A stretch of 64,000 bases of DNA, from positions 5,990,215 to 6,054,214 of the forward strand of contig WARS01000016.1 of assembly GCA_008933995.1 (NCBI GenBank), written 5' to 3'. Positions 48,501-57,485 of this stretch are shown piece by piece. The DNA comes from Datnioides undecimradiatus (taxonomy: Eukaryota > Chordata > Actinopteri > Lobotiformes > Datnioididae). Each line of letters starts with the position of its first letter. The stretch's first letter is position 1. Position numbers and translations under genes: made by a program. The notes beneath the pieces are model-generated. The model saw only the letters and a program-made list of their open reading frames with translations, had not been told where the DNA came from and searched no databases.

Positions 48501-50870
48501 TGAGTCTATGTGTGGACATGTGCATGTTTCTGCAGAGGAGATTAACTGATGTAGCACGGGCCCAGGGCTATATTTTAGTTCTGTACTCTGGCTGGGGATC
48601 AAAAAAACACCTACGGCCACATTTAGACAACCAGCCATGAAGCTGGAGCTGCACTGTTTATATTTGATCACGACATGTTTCACTGAATCTCGCTTGGTTC
48701 TACTTCTATCCATCAACATAAACTAATAATCAGTAAATAGGCAAAGTAAAAATAATATGCATCCTTATAAACTGATTAGTGATAAAACTCAGTTAAACTG
48801 ATTCATTGGGGTTATGTTGTTCCGGTGTTTCCACAGCAATGTAACCAAACAACCCAAGTCTGATTGGCCCCGGGAAATCTGGGCCAATCAGACTCATCAC
48901 CATCGTCCAACTCCACTTCACCCACCTCAAACCAGTGAGAAGAGCATTTTTAAAAACGACAAATAGAGAAATCCTTCATGTATTGAAATAAATACGATCA
49001 AACAGCCAGTATTGTTGAACAGTGGCAGATTATAGTTTGCATGTCCGAGATCCTTTCACTGAAGACATTTAAGGCGTCATACAGAACAATGCACACCTGC
49101 AGGTGACTTGCAAACAGGAGTCTATGGATGGGAGACAGGAAATGTGTTTCCAGAGTCTTATATTTCACTAGAAATAAGAGCTCACTAGAGCTTCTGCAGC
49201 TTTAAGATGTTCCTCAAATGGGTGTTTAACAACACCAGCCTCATTCAGTGAGCTCATTATGTGTTTCCCCTTAGATCACAGTGTTTTATGGAAGTGTTGT
49301 GCACTGCAGAAGAAGGAAGAAGTGATATCTCAGTTTCACAGCTGGGAAACGCTTTTGATGATGATGATGATGATGATCGTGTGTTACCGCAAACACGAGA
49401 GGTTCGCATGTTAATGGCCAAATAGTCTCAATCCACGTGATGTGTTTGATTCATGCTGAGGTTGTTTTTGCTGTGTTATAATCCTGTGACTGAGGTCTAT
49501 TGTGTGTTTTCACTTGTCTAATACAGGCAAAGGAAGAAAAAGACATATACATGTACAGTATATGTCTATACTGCTCAGTCACATGTACATGTACAGGATC
49601 AGGAAGGGTTTTTTTCACTACTGACTGTCTTTAACCCAAACTGACCCATACACTGCAGAAACAGTTGCTTTCTTCTTTAGTTATAGCAGCTCTAACAGCA
49701 TTTATATACAGCGACAGCGTCCTGTGCTGATTCAAGCTCCACTCTCGCATCTTAGGCTGTGTTTTACTCGCTTTGAAACAGTTCCACACCATGGATGTAA
49801 TAAGGATCAGTAGCATTTACCATGAACTTAATGTACTTATATATTCGGAACATTACTAAGATCCACACGTCACATATAGACACTGCATATTGGTCGATAA
49901 TTATTCAAAAATGTAATGAGCAGCGGAGACTGTTTAGATGCAGGTCTTATGAATAAAGTAGGTCAATACACAGAACGCTGTGCAAATCTGAGGAAGTGAA
50001 ACCACTTCATTCTATACTTATATAGTGTGAGAAATGACTGAAGTTCCTGCTCAGGCTTTAACAAGTACATTCATGAAGTGAAATGCTTAATTATAACACA
50101 TAGTGCAAATGCGTAGTGCATGCACAATACAAGTGCATGACAACAAACAACTGTTCTTATTTGGCATAAAGAGGCCGCGTATACACAAAATAACAACCGT
50201 TCAACCACTTACACGAGTTTGTGAGCTGTATAGTTTTCATAAGTTGGCCCGGATGACCTGCTTTTAAGTCATTAACTCTGTCCACATCGAATCCTCCCTG
50301 CTGTCAGAGGAGATACCTTTATATACTTATGCGTGTGATGTAACATGAGGCGATGTGAGGTGACGCGCCATGACGTTTTGTGCCGTTTTCTAACGTGATG
50401 TCGGACACTGTAGAAGAGCCGGTGCGGACGTCCCAAGCCCTCAGAGTGCATCTATACTGTATGTGCTGCATGAGTGAGTGAGAGAGTGAGTTGAACAGAC
50501 TGTCAGCTGGTACTGAGGCTGACACACACACGCAGGTACACAAACACACGGTACATATGCAACCTCTGCAGCCTTTAATAGCCACTTTCAAGGACACATT
50601 AAATGACGTCTACCTTCTAAAATCAGAAGGAACATGTCTGCTATCTTAAATCTCTGTAATTTGACCAACTTTACACTAGTTTTAGATCTTAATCGTGCAA
50701 AAAGACAAAAGAAACATGAACCTACAGAGATTTAACTGGAAACTCAGAGGCTTCAGAACATAGTTGAGAGGTGAGAAACTCACCTCGGTCTTGTCTTTGG
50801 GGCGAGAAGTGTTCTTGCCATTGCTGGCTGTCTCCCTAGCCGGAACCACAGTTATCTGTTGTATTGGCAT
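38665..50870 (-). CDS. marchf1: MARCHF1, membrane-associated RING-CH E3 ubiquitin ligase 1 (complete)
   Basis: An endosomal/plasma-membrane E3 ligase that ubiquitinates the tails of immune receptors such as MHC class II and CD86 in mammals. Coding exons: 50784-50870, 43886-43936, 43277-43350, 41234-41414, 40941-41085 and 38665-38987. Phases match throughout and give 286 residues (human short form 289). The RING-CH C4HC3 set is complete: C70, C73, C87, C89, H97, C100, C113 and C116. Two transmembrane helices follow (about 145-166, [20 protein letters not shown], and about 184-207, in [20 protein letters not shown] and onward). The Ser-rich segment [12 protein letters not shown] and the motif SSQDICRICHC also match the family. 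MARCHF8 is the closest paralogue; the TMA16 and SMIM31/APELA neighbours decide for MARCHF1. The start is ATG 50868-50870; a longer frame to 50888 would need TTG. The 6.8-kb first intron is gene-free. Confidence 0.95.
41417..41433. repeat. (CA)n tract beside the MARCHF1 RING exon
   Basis: Eight CA units immediately upstream (on the gene strand) of the RING exon acceptor. The acceptor is GTGTGTAG rather than a pyrimidine tract, which is unusual and may weaken splicing. Confidence 0.8.
41557..41584. repeat. (CA)14 microsatellite
   Basis: Perfect CA repeat about 20 bases beyond the donor of the MARCHF1 cassette exon, on the intronic side. Confidence 0.9.
41602..42426 (-). CDS. marchf1: MARCHF1 large alternative cassette exon
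   Basis: An 825-bp open exon (275 codons) with acceptor CTCCTTAG and donor CTGCAG/GTTAG, inserted between the exon ending DIC and the RING exon starting RICHC. Both splice phases are 2, so inclusion keeps the frame and gives a 561-residue isoform. The product is hydrophilic and low complexity: Arg/Lys-rich ([10 protein letters not shown]), Ser/Glu-rich and probably disordered. It ends ELEVC, which re-creates the first zinc cysteine before RICHC. MARCHF1 and MARCHF8 long isoforms in mammals carry a comparable insertion at this point. The plus-strand 253-codon frame here is only its antisense shadow. No transmembrane segment is present. Confidence 0.85.
42911..43240. other. Coding-like stretch inside a MARCHF1 intron, unassigned
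   Basis: Both strands are open for 60-70 codons. On the plus strand one frame reads [20 protein letters not shown] and then [16 protein letters not shown] before a donor-like CAG/GTAACT at 43231-43232. The composition looks like coding sequence or a mobile-element fragment, but I cannot match it to a family, and a stop codon lies just upstream in that frame. Not part of MARCHF1 by phase or similarity. Confidence 0.25.
44302..44425. mobile_element. Short MITE with GAGCTGAAAC ends
   Basis: Starts ATGAGGCTGAAACCAA and ends TTGTTTCAGCTCTAA, imperfect inverted repeats of each other. The ACTAATCGCTTAATCGACTA block near the right end is typical of an abundant fish MITE. About 124 bp with no coding capacity. 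Confidence 0.55.
45437..45500. repeat. (AC)32 microsatellite
   Basis: Perfect 64-bp AC repeat, the longest in the window; expected to be highly polymorphic. Confidence 0.95.
47230..47640. repeat. Dispersed fish repeat (AGCATTGCTTAGCACTAAGACTG type)
   Basis: The phrase GTTAGCATTGCTTAGCACTA followed by AGACTGAAAACAAGGG is a decayed form of a repeat I recognise as common in teleost introns. The 100-codon minus-strand frame across it is a by-product of the repeat, not a gene. Confidence 0.45.
49356..49377. repeat. (GAT)7 tract
   Basis: Seven GAT/ATG units directly visible, in the MARCHF1 first coding intron. Confidence 0.85.
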
Positions 50871-51250
50871 GCTGCTGTTTCCAGGCAACGCTCCGGTGTT
50901 ACTCCCACAGCATTCCTAACCCGCTGCGCCTTCCTGTCCTCCGATCCACGTTCCTGCGTGTGAGCCGCTGTTCCATCCACAAGCTGTTTTCAGGGAAAGG
51001 AGACGCTGCTCCGGGATCGCGCTCCTTTATCAGTACGATCCGGATCATCGAAAGGAGCGGAGAAGGAACGGGATCGGGTCACCGTGGCAACAGGAGGACA
51101 GCTCGGGAGACGGTGGGGTGTGAGGTCGTCATGACGACTGGGAAACTACTGTGTGCACAACCTCCTCCCCCTCCTCCTCATCCTCTACCTCCCTCCTGCT
51201 GAGAGAGAGAGAGAGACGAAGAGAGGAAGAGTTGAGATAGAGCTGAGCAG
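50871..51250 (-). promoter_or_regulatory. MARCHF1 5' untranslated region and probable promoter
   Basis: CG-rich sequence immediately upstream (minus strand) of the MARCHF1 ATG at 50870. CG dinucleotides are clearly denser here than in the adjoining intron and intergenic DNA. No TATA box was seen. Because mammalian MARCHF1 has several distant 5' exons, this may be only one of its promoters. Confidence 0.4.
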
Positions 51251-53284
51251 TAAACAAGGAGGCAGGGAAAATGTGTGTTGCGGTGACGTCTGTGTGTGTG
51301 TGTGTGTGTGTGAGTGTGTGTCTCTCTCTCTCTTGGAAGGGCGGAGCCAGGATTTTGTCATGCTTGCTAGGTAATAAGCATACGGTCCATGAGGATTAAG
51401 GCTTAGACTAACCTCAATCTCGTCCTCTGACTAGTGCTGCTGCTAATAAGCTTATGCAACTTGTGCACATGGACAGCAGTAACACACACGCACACACACA
51501 CACATACAGCCTGATTGTTCAGGGACTCCCTGGTGAGGAACAATGCGTTGATAGATGTTAAGCCACCTCATTTCTTCAGTCATGTTAAAGGAATAAAGTC
51601 ATATTAGTCGTCTGACTAATGAATGAAGTGAAAAACCATGTGTGTGACTCTAAAGAAACTGTGTGTAGGTGTGTGTTTGGGTGTCCACTGCACTCTGACT
51701 GTGTGACTGTTCCCTTTTCGAGTCAAAATAAAATAAAATGAAATAGCCACAAGGCATAATCTAGACGATTTGAATAAATTACCAAAACTCTTTTATTCCC
51801 ACTGGAATTGGATTTTTTTTTTTTAAACTAAGTTGTCTCAGGATAAGTAAAGCTGCATCTCATGTTGTACTGCTTTTAAAGAGTAAGCGACAGAGGAGTG
51901 GCAAGAAATCAGCAGGAGGAGGACAGGGAGCGACAAGCAAGGCCCCACTCAGGCTGGGGGACGTCGCAATTTCACAGTCGAAAGCACTAAATCCACTCAC
52001 ACCACCGGGGAATGACACGTTTTTTGTGTTCTCACTGCTGAGCTTTGGATCAAGTCAGTGGTAGATCTTTACCACAATAACGTCCGACACGTAAACCAGT
52101 GCATTCATGAAAAGCAAGAACACCATTTCTTACAGACTTTGCATAGCAGGCTCTTCAAACCTGCGGTATGGTATAAAAACCAGTACAGGTGATTCCCCTC
52201 TCCCCAGGACTGTGTGCAGGTGTGGGAACAGTGTTTTCCTCTCCGGCTCCCTCCTGTTAGCTTTGCGGCACCTGACTGAGCGGGGGCCTAATTACACATT
52301 TAACTTTCGTACTTGCACGTGGAACGCTGTGACCTTATGTCACCTGCAAAGCTACAAGCACTTTCAAACTAAGCAGAGGTCTAATAGAGCAGAGGAAAGC
52401 GGACCTGTGATGGACCTCTCAATCACTGCCCACATTTCACATTTGTTTCAAAAAGGTCTGCTGCTGTCATCGGACGTACTCTCTCCGCTCCGGTTGCGTT
52501 CACTTCCCCAGACCGCTGCACTGCTGAATCTGAATCTGAGCTGTGCTTGCTCATTCACGTGTGGAAGGAGCTTTATAATCAACGAGCCATGACCTCTTCA
52601 CAGCTTAAATTCTCTGATTCTTCAGCAGGCGTCGGAAATGCCGAGCTGAATATCTGCATGAAGAACATTCAACAGCTTGCTGGCAGCAGTGGGAGCAGCG
52701 GCTGCAACCCTGTTTCGATGAGCACCGCAGAGAGGAGAAGTGAAATATGTGTCCTAGATATGTATGACCACCCACATCCTTTTCACGCGGGCACACACAC
52801 ACACACACACACCATTGTAATACCATTTAAACCCACTGTAAATCGGGAAGTCAGTAAAAACGCTTGCTGTGAGATCGCGAATAAAAAAAAGTGCAATTCC
52901 ATTAACACTTGTGGTATGCAAGTAAGTATGTGATAAGGTTCACTCCTTTGAACGTTCATCTACAAAAGAGATGTGTGTTTGTGTGCCTGTAGCTACTAAT
53001 GATGAGTATGGGGGGGGGAGGTGGTAAATGGATCTGTTCCACTGCAACAAAGAGCAGATACACTAAAAACCACATCACAGGTGCTCTTCAACAGAACATT
53101 AAAACAGAAATCCTCCAGAGTTTCCCATTGGTGTGTGTGTGTGTGTGTGCGTGCGTGTGTGTGTGTGCGTCAAAAGAAAGATTTCTCTTTGTCTCTTTCC
53201 ATCTACATCCACCTAAATGCAACGGTAAATCTTAAAGCAGACACGTTCATACATTTTCCATGTGGCGTTGCTGGTAAACACAGG

Positions 53285-53318
<34 letters not shown>

Positions 53319-53550
53319 GCCCATTAATAATTAGGGTTAATTCGATCTCACTTGAATTTGAGAGGGGACGTGTTAGTCAGCTCTTCACAGCTTTTGCAAG
53401 TTTGTGACAAGGAGAGAAAGACAACAGCGAGAGAGTGAGACAGAGAGGCTGGGTGTCATTTAGCTGTCGTGCCATGGTCAACATCTAATGCTCCAGTTAT
53501 GCACACCGGCTAAGTGTTTTTACTTCAGGGTGTGTGATGGGTCACCTTTG
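51250..53550. other. MARCHF1 to SMIM31-like intergenic region
   Basis: Several short GT/CA tracts (51292-51328, 52791-52812, 53131-53170, 53287-53316). A plus-strand frame of 161 codons (52107-52592) starts with ATG but has no signal peptide, transmembrane segment or known motif, and one or two frames of this length are expected by chance in 64 kb. Nothing else was seen. Confidence 0.5.
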
Positions 53551-53619
53551 CAGGCGGTAACAGTTGATTTTGTAGATGAGACGTTCACTGTTGACATGCA
53601 GCTGTGACGGCGGGCGTTG

Positions 53620-53731
53620 ATGGCGTCTTTACTGACTGAGCTAGAGGTGTGGACGATCCTCTTCTCTCTCCTGGTTTTCGCCCTTTTCACACTCACTGGG
53701 ATGCTCCACGAGGAATGTGCACACTCTAATG
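53620..53731 (+). CDS. SMIM31-like tandem paralogue, first coding exon
   Basis: A 112-bp exon (37 codons plus one base, phase 1) encoding MASLLTELEVWTILFSLLVF then ALFTLTGMLHEECAHSN, a short N-terminus with one transmembrane helix (about residues 10-30). It has exactly the length and phase of the SMIM31 first coding exon at 56929. In an ungapped comparison 7 of 37 residues are identical (M1, E9, I13, F20, L22, F23, L25) and most others in the helix are conservative. The donor is AATG/GTACGA. A CTTTGCAG acceptor upstream (about 53552) suggests a 5' untranslated exon before it. The start is ATG 53620; the codon before it is TTG. The rest of the protein is unsettled: candidate next exons are 54919-54965, 55313-55372, or the SMIM31 exon at 57136. 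Confidence 0.6.
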
Positions 53732-53743
53732 GTACGACTGCAA

Positions 53744-53766
53744 ACACACACACACACACACACACA
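53744..53766. repeat. (CA)n tract after the SMIM31-like donor
   Basis: Eleven CA units start 12 bases beyond the donor at 53732. If the exon is read through, they give a spurious His-Thr repeat. Confidence 0.85.
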
Positions 53767-54918
53767 GAGTTTACGGACAACTTGTTATTGACCCCAAATG
53801 GATGACAGCGTTTTTGTGACGTTTAAATAATCCGTAATATTTCATAAAGGGGAAAAACATCAGCAGCTGTAACCGTACTGTTTTCAGTTTGAGAGCAGAT
53901 GATTCAACTTCAGGACATTTTTGAGACTGTAGTTTGTGCTAACCTCGTTTACACGAAAGTGGTGGATAACGTAGTTTATACTGAAATGCTGCCTGTGCAA
54001 AATGATAATATACATCCTGTAATTATACGTTAATCCAGTTACTGCACCTGAAACCACAAAAATCAAAGTGGAATTCATTCAAAACGATCGGAGGCAGTGG
54101 TTTGCTCTATAATGTACTGATGGTTACTAACATACTATACTATAATATAATATAATATAATATTGTTGCTCATTTCAAATTTATACAGAACAAGACATTG
54201 CTTAGTGCTTGTAACTTGTCTAGTTTCCGCCCTCCATAATACTGTCTCCCATTCTAAATGCAGTCCAAATGTAATTTCTGTATCTTGCTGAACACTATAA
54301 CCTTCATGCAGGTTGGATTTACTACAGTACTGTGGAATTAGACTGCATTAACTCCAAATAGCTGTATCTATTAAACAGACAGACGAACATTATCAGCTTC
54401 ACAAAGCTCACAAAAGAACGACTGCGGGGCTTTAATGACGTCATTCTCATCTCTGCCTTTAAAACCGTTTTTATTTATCAAAGTTATACTTTATGGGTCA
54501 TTCCAATTTAGAGGTTGGTATTCCTGAAGAGAGAGATGGGATAAAGGTCTCTGGCCAGAAAACACACAGAGGCCTTTGTGTGTAACAAATCTTGTGTGTA
54601 ACAGATCTAAATGATCATTTTTAAAATCATTTTTAGCATAGTCTTTTATAACTCTTAAAATTAAAATATTATCCTATAACAATAACAACAACACTAATAA
54701 TAATAATAATTTTTATTATTGTTTCCTTTTTTCTAATATTCATATTAATATTTCCTGCTGTTTGCCATATGTGAACTGTATGTAAACATATGCAACTCCT
54801 ATAGATTTTAGCAAAGAAAGGGAAGTTTATTCTACACTTCCACACAGTCATGAGCTTAATCAATAATAATGAAAAAAAGCAAAAGAAGTAATAAACTTTC
54901 TGATTTCCTGTCCGTCAG

Positions 54919-54965
54919 AGGCACAAACAGAGCCACGGAGTGCAGAGCAGACCGTCTAACTCCAG
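54919..54965 (+). CDS. Candidate second exon A of the SMIM31-like gene
   Basis: A 47-bp segment with strong splice signals: acceptor CTTTCTGATTTCCTGTCCGT ending CAG, and donor CTCCAG/GTGAGG. Entered in phase 1 from the exon at 53620, it encodes EAQTEPRSAEQTV and then a TAA six bases before the donor, giving a 50-residue protein. It could equally be a non-coding or unused exon. The C-terminus shows no similarity to SMIM31. Confidence 0.3.
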
Positions 54966-55312
54966 GTGAGGCTCAAGACTGAGAGTGGAAAAACTTCAGC
55001 GGGCAACAGCGGCCTCTTTTCTTCCTGTTTGGTGACTAACGAGGACATATCAGCCAAAGCCTTGTGTTAGTGTGTGAGCATGTGTTATCAGATAGCAGAA
55101 CAAAGTCTAAACCGTGACCTCGTGTGTGTGTGTGTGTGTTTGTGTACTTTGTTATAGGATCCGGTGTTATTTGCTTCCAGGATGAGGCGAAAAGGAGTGG
55201 CTTGGATGGTTACACTGTAAAAAAAAAAAAATAAATCCAAAAACAAACGCTAACCCGCTACGTCAAACTGTTCCAAGGCAGTTTCTCACCCCTGCTGTCT
55301 TTCCTCTTTGAG

Positions 55313-55372
55313 ACTGCGTGTATGTGAAGGCACACTCAAGCTCTGACAATTGCTCCTGTGATTCCTCCACTG
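55313..55372 (+). CDS. Candidate second exon B of the SMIM31-like gene
   Basis: A 60-bp segment with acceptor CTGTCTTTCCTCTTTGAG and donor ACTG/GTAAGT, phase 1 at both ends. Spliced to the exon at 53620, it continues HSN with DCVYVKAHSSSDNCSCDSST. It would need a further exon, which I could not identify. The Ser/Cys-rich sequence is unlike the basic tail of SMIM31. Confidence 0.3.
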
Positions 55373-56723
55373 GTAAGTCTCAAAACCTCCATTTTCTGTT
55401 ATTGCCTACTTTTCCTGTTAAATCCGGTCAAACAAGACATTTGTATCAAACAAAGGTCTTCTCTCATGGAAAGCTACAGCGTGATAAAGACTTTTTTCCA
55501 AATCTAGGTCAGAAACAGAAGGTGTGCTGGCAGGATTAGTGTGAGCGCTCAAATTATTCTGCAGGAATGAGACGTCTGAATCATTCTTGTCAGGGATCAA
55601 AAGGGTGGAGCTCGTCTGAATGAACTGATCTACAGCAGCAAAAAAAAAAAAAAAAAAATTAAAAAAAGGTGTCAATTGCAGGCCATCTGTGTACAGACAC
55701 CACGATTCCTTCAGCCTCATCATAATATGAAACTGCTTGATGCAACATAAATGATAGACAGGAAAAGAAGGAGGAGGACCCTTCTTTACTGCACCTCAGC
55801 ATATTTTCATTGATCCGTTTGTAGGATGTGCTCATTAGAAGTGTTTAAGTCGTGTTTCATGCTTTGATTAATTTACACTCAGAATGATCTGGTTACAGTT
55901 ACAGGTACAGCTGTGGTATTTTGGTTGAAGGTGTTTGGGGTTTTAAAAAAAAAGGGGGTTTGATCATGAAACTCTGAAAATAAAAAATGAATTCACTGAA
56001 GTTTCCCTGAAACTTTCCAAAAACTCCTGTCTTTGATTTTTCTACACGGACTGTTTAATTTATATGAGCCCTGCCTCCAGTTTCACCCAGTCGCTCAGCG
56101 CATGATACCACAGAGCATTTCTTGTCTTAGTTTATATAGAAAACATTACATTTTAAGTTTAGAGTCCTTTCTTTTCATGTAAAACTACCATTATTAATCT
56201 GTGCAAAGGTTTTTCTTCTCTTAATCATTATACTACACATCTATGCACTTTCAAAGTCTTTTAACTATTATTTTTAATGTGCCACCTGCATCTGTGGATA
56301 GACATTAAACGTTTCAGTTCTGCTTTAAACCTCCATCCAGGCTGGGTAAAGATATTAAACTTTAGCACATTTGTTTAAAGTTAAATATAATAAAGTATAA
56401 ACCAGTAAGTAATAAGAGCAACTTATAGATTCCAGGGTTATAGTGTCCTCTAGTGGAGGCAACATGCTGTTGTAACTCCAGCTGTGTTAAAAGTATTGCT
56501 GTGAAAATACTTCTTCATGTACAGTACGTGTGAAATGCTTTGGTTCTGAAAAATACCTTGAATTAGCTTTGATCTGAGCTGCAATTACATGCTGCTTCAC
56601 TATGAAAACCAGACCGGTCAAGTCCTAAGTCCTAAGTCCTGCAACCCACATCTCACAATTGTTAAGTTGTTAACATAGCGGATAGACAGAGTGAAAAGAG
56701 GAGGCTACATGTACAGGAGCACG

Positions 56724-56770
56724 AGTGTGTTTACACATGCAAGCTCCATGCTTGCATGTGTAAACACACT
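56724..56770. repeat. Perfect 20-bp inverted repeat (hairpin)
   Basis: AGTGTGTTTACACATGCAAG, a 7-base spacer, then the exact inverse. Directly visible with no mismatch. It lies about 160 bases upstream of the SMIM31 coding exon. It is too short for a typical microRNA precursor and could be a fold-back remnant or a regulatory palindrome. Confidence 0.9.
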
Positions 56771-56928
56771 GGTTTGTTAGCAGGTGCTTAAAAGAGATGC
56801 AGACTCACGACATGACTAAGTCTCATGTCCCATATCTCTGTTGCTGTTTAAGGTATTTAAGGTATGTTCATGCAATAATAATAATAATAATAGTGTTATG
56901 ATGTGCACTGTGTTTGGTAGTTATGTAG

Positions 56929-57221
56929 ATGGACCTGCCGTTCTCTAGCTTTGAGCTGACCTTCATCGTCATTGCCTTCATCATCTTCTCGCTCTTCAGC
57001 TTGGCTTCAGTCTGTATCCAACCACAAGCTGCACTTCCAGGTAAACACTCCAATCCTCTGCAGCCGGACACACACGCAGACAAATGTCAGCTGTTCCAAT
57101 ACTGCATGCTGAACTGTTTGTCTACTCCCTTTCAGAAAGAGATGTTTACCAAGCACCGAAGTCACAACCACTGAACAAAAAGCAAAGAGTGATCATCAAG
57201 CAAGCTGGACGCAAACCATGA
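56929..57221 (+). CDS. smim31: SMIM31, small integral membrane protein 31
   Basis: A small single-pass membrane protein of unknown function. Two coding exons, 56929-57040 and 57136-57221, joined in phase 1, give 65 residues: MDLPFSSFELTFIVIAFIIF, then SLFSLASVCIQPQAALP, then the tail ERDVYQAPKSQPLNKKQRVI and IKQAGRKP. The helix spans about residues 9-30. The N-terminus is close to the human MELPxTNLEMAFILLAFVIF and SLFTLASIY as I recall it, and both have a short basic tail after the helix. The ATG follows directly after an AG acceptor, so a non-coding exon probably lies upstream. The position between MARCHF1 and APELA fits the human locus. The tail is not conserved in detail, so the call rests on the membrane segment and synteny. 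Confidence 0.8.
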
Positions 57222-57479
57222 AGTGAAAGTCGGGAGAGCTGTGTGTTGTACTGCAGGGGTCTCATTTACCAAGAAGTGGTATCAAATGACTCAAAATGAA
57301 CTATGTTTGAACTGGTTTTGTTATTACAGAAGGTCTTTGTGGCACACAGTCCTGTTGCACTGTCCCTAACACTGCTTCCCCTTGGATGATGCAGTCTCCC
57401 CCTGAGCCAGTCATCTTTTACAAATAAGTAGGTCAATATTTGGAGAATATATTTTAATTCTCCCAAAGCCACATCAGTA

Positions 57480-57485
57480 AATAAA
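57480..57485 (+). terminator. SMIM31 poly(A) signal AATAAA
   Basis: First AATAAA after the SMIM31 stop, 259 bases downstream. Plausible but untested. Confidence 0.45.

Larger units (their letters stand above)
43951..50783. other. MARCHF1 first coding intron
   Basis: A 6.8-kb intron (43937-50783) between the MARCHF1 N-terminal exon and the [12 protein letters not shown] exon. It contains a MITE (44302-44425), a (CA)32 tract, a dispersed fish repeat at 47.2-47.6 kb and a (GAT)n tract at 49356-49377. Otherwise it is AT-rich. The other N-terminal exons used by mammalian MARCHF1 isoforms were not recognised here. Confidence 0.5.

Noticed and set aside
50868..50888. Longer MARCHF1 N-terminus beginning MPGNSS
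   Set aside because: Its first codon is TTG; the ATG at 50868-50870 matches the N-terminal MPxxQI pattern of the MARCHF1/8 family.
52107..52592. 161-codon plus-strand open frame
   Set aside because: No recognisable domain, signal or repeat. From stop-codon frequency one or two frames of this size are expected by chance in a window this large.
53021..53407. 128-codon plus-strand frame with Val-Cys repeats
   Set aside because: Created by reading through (GT)n and (CA)n microsatellites.
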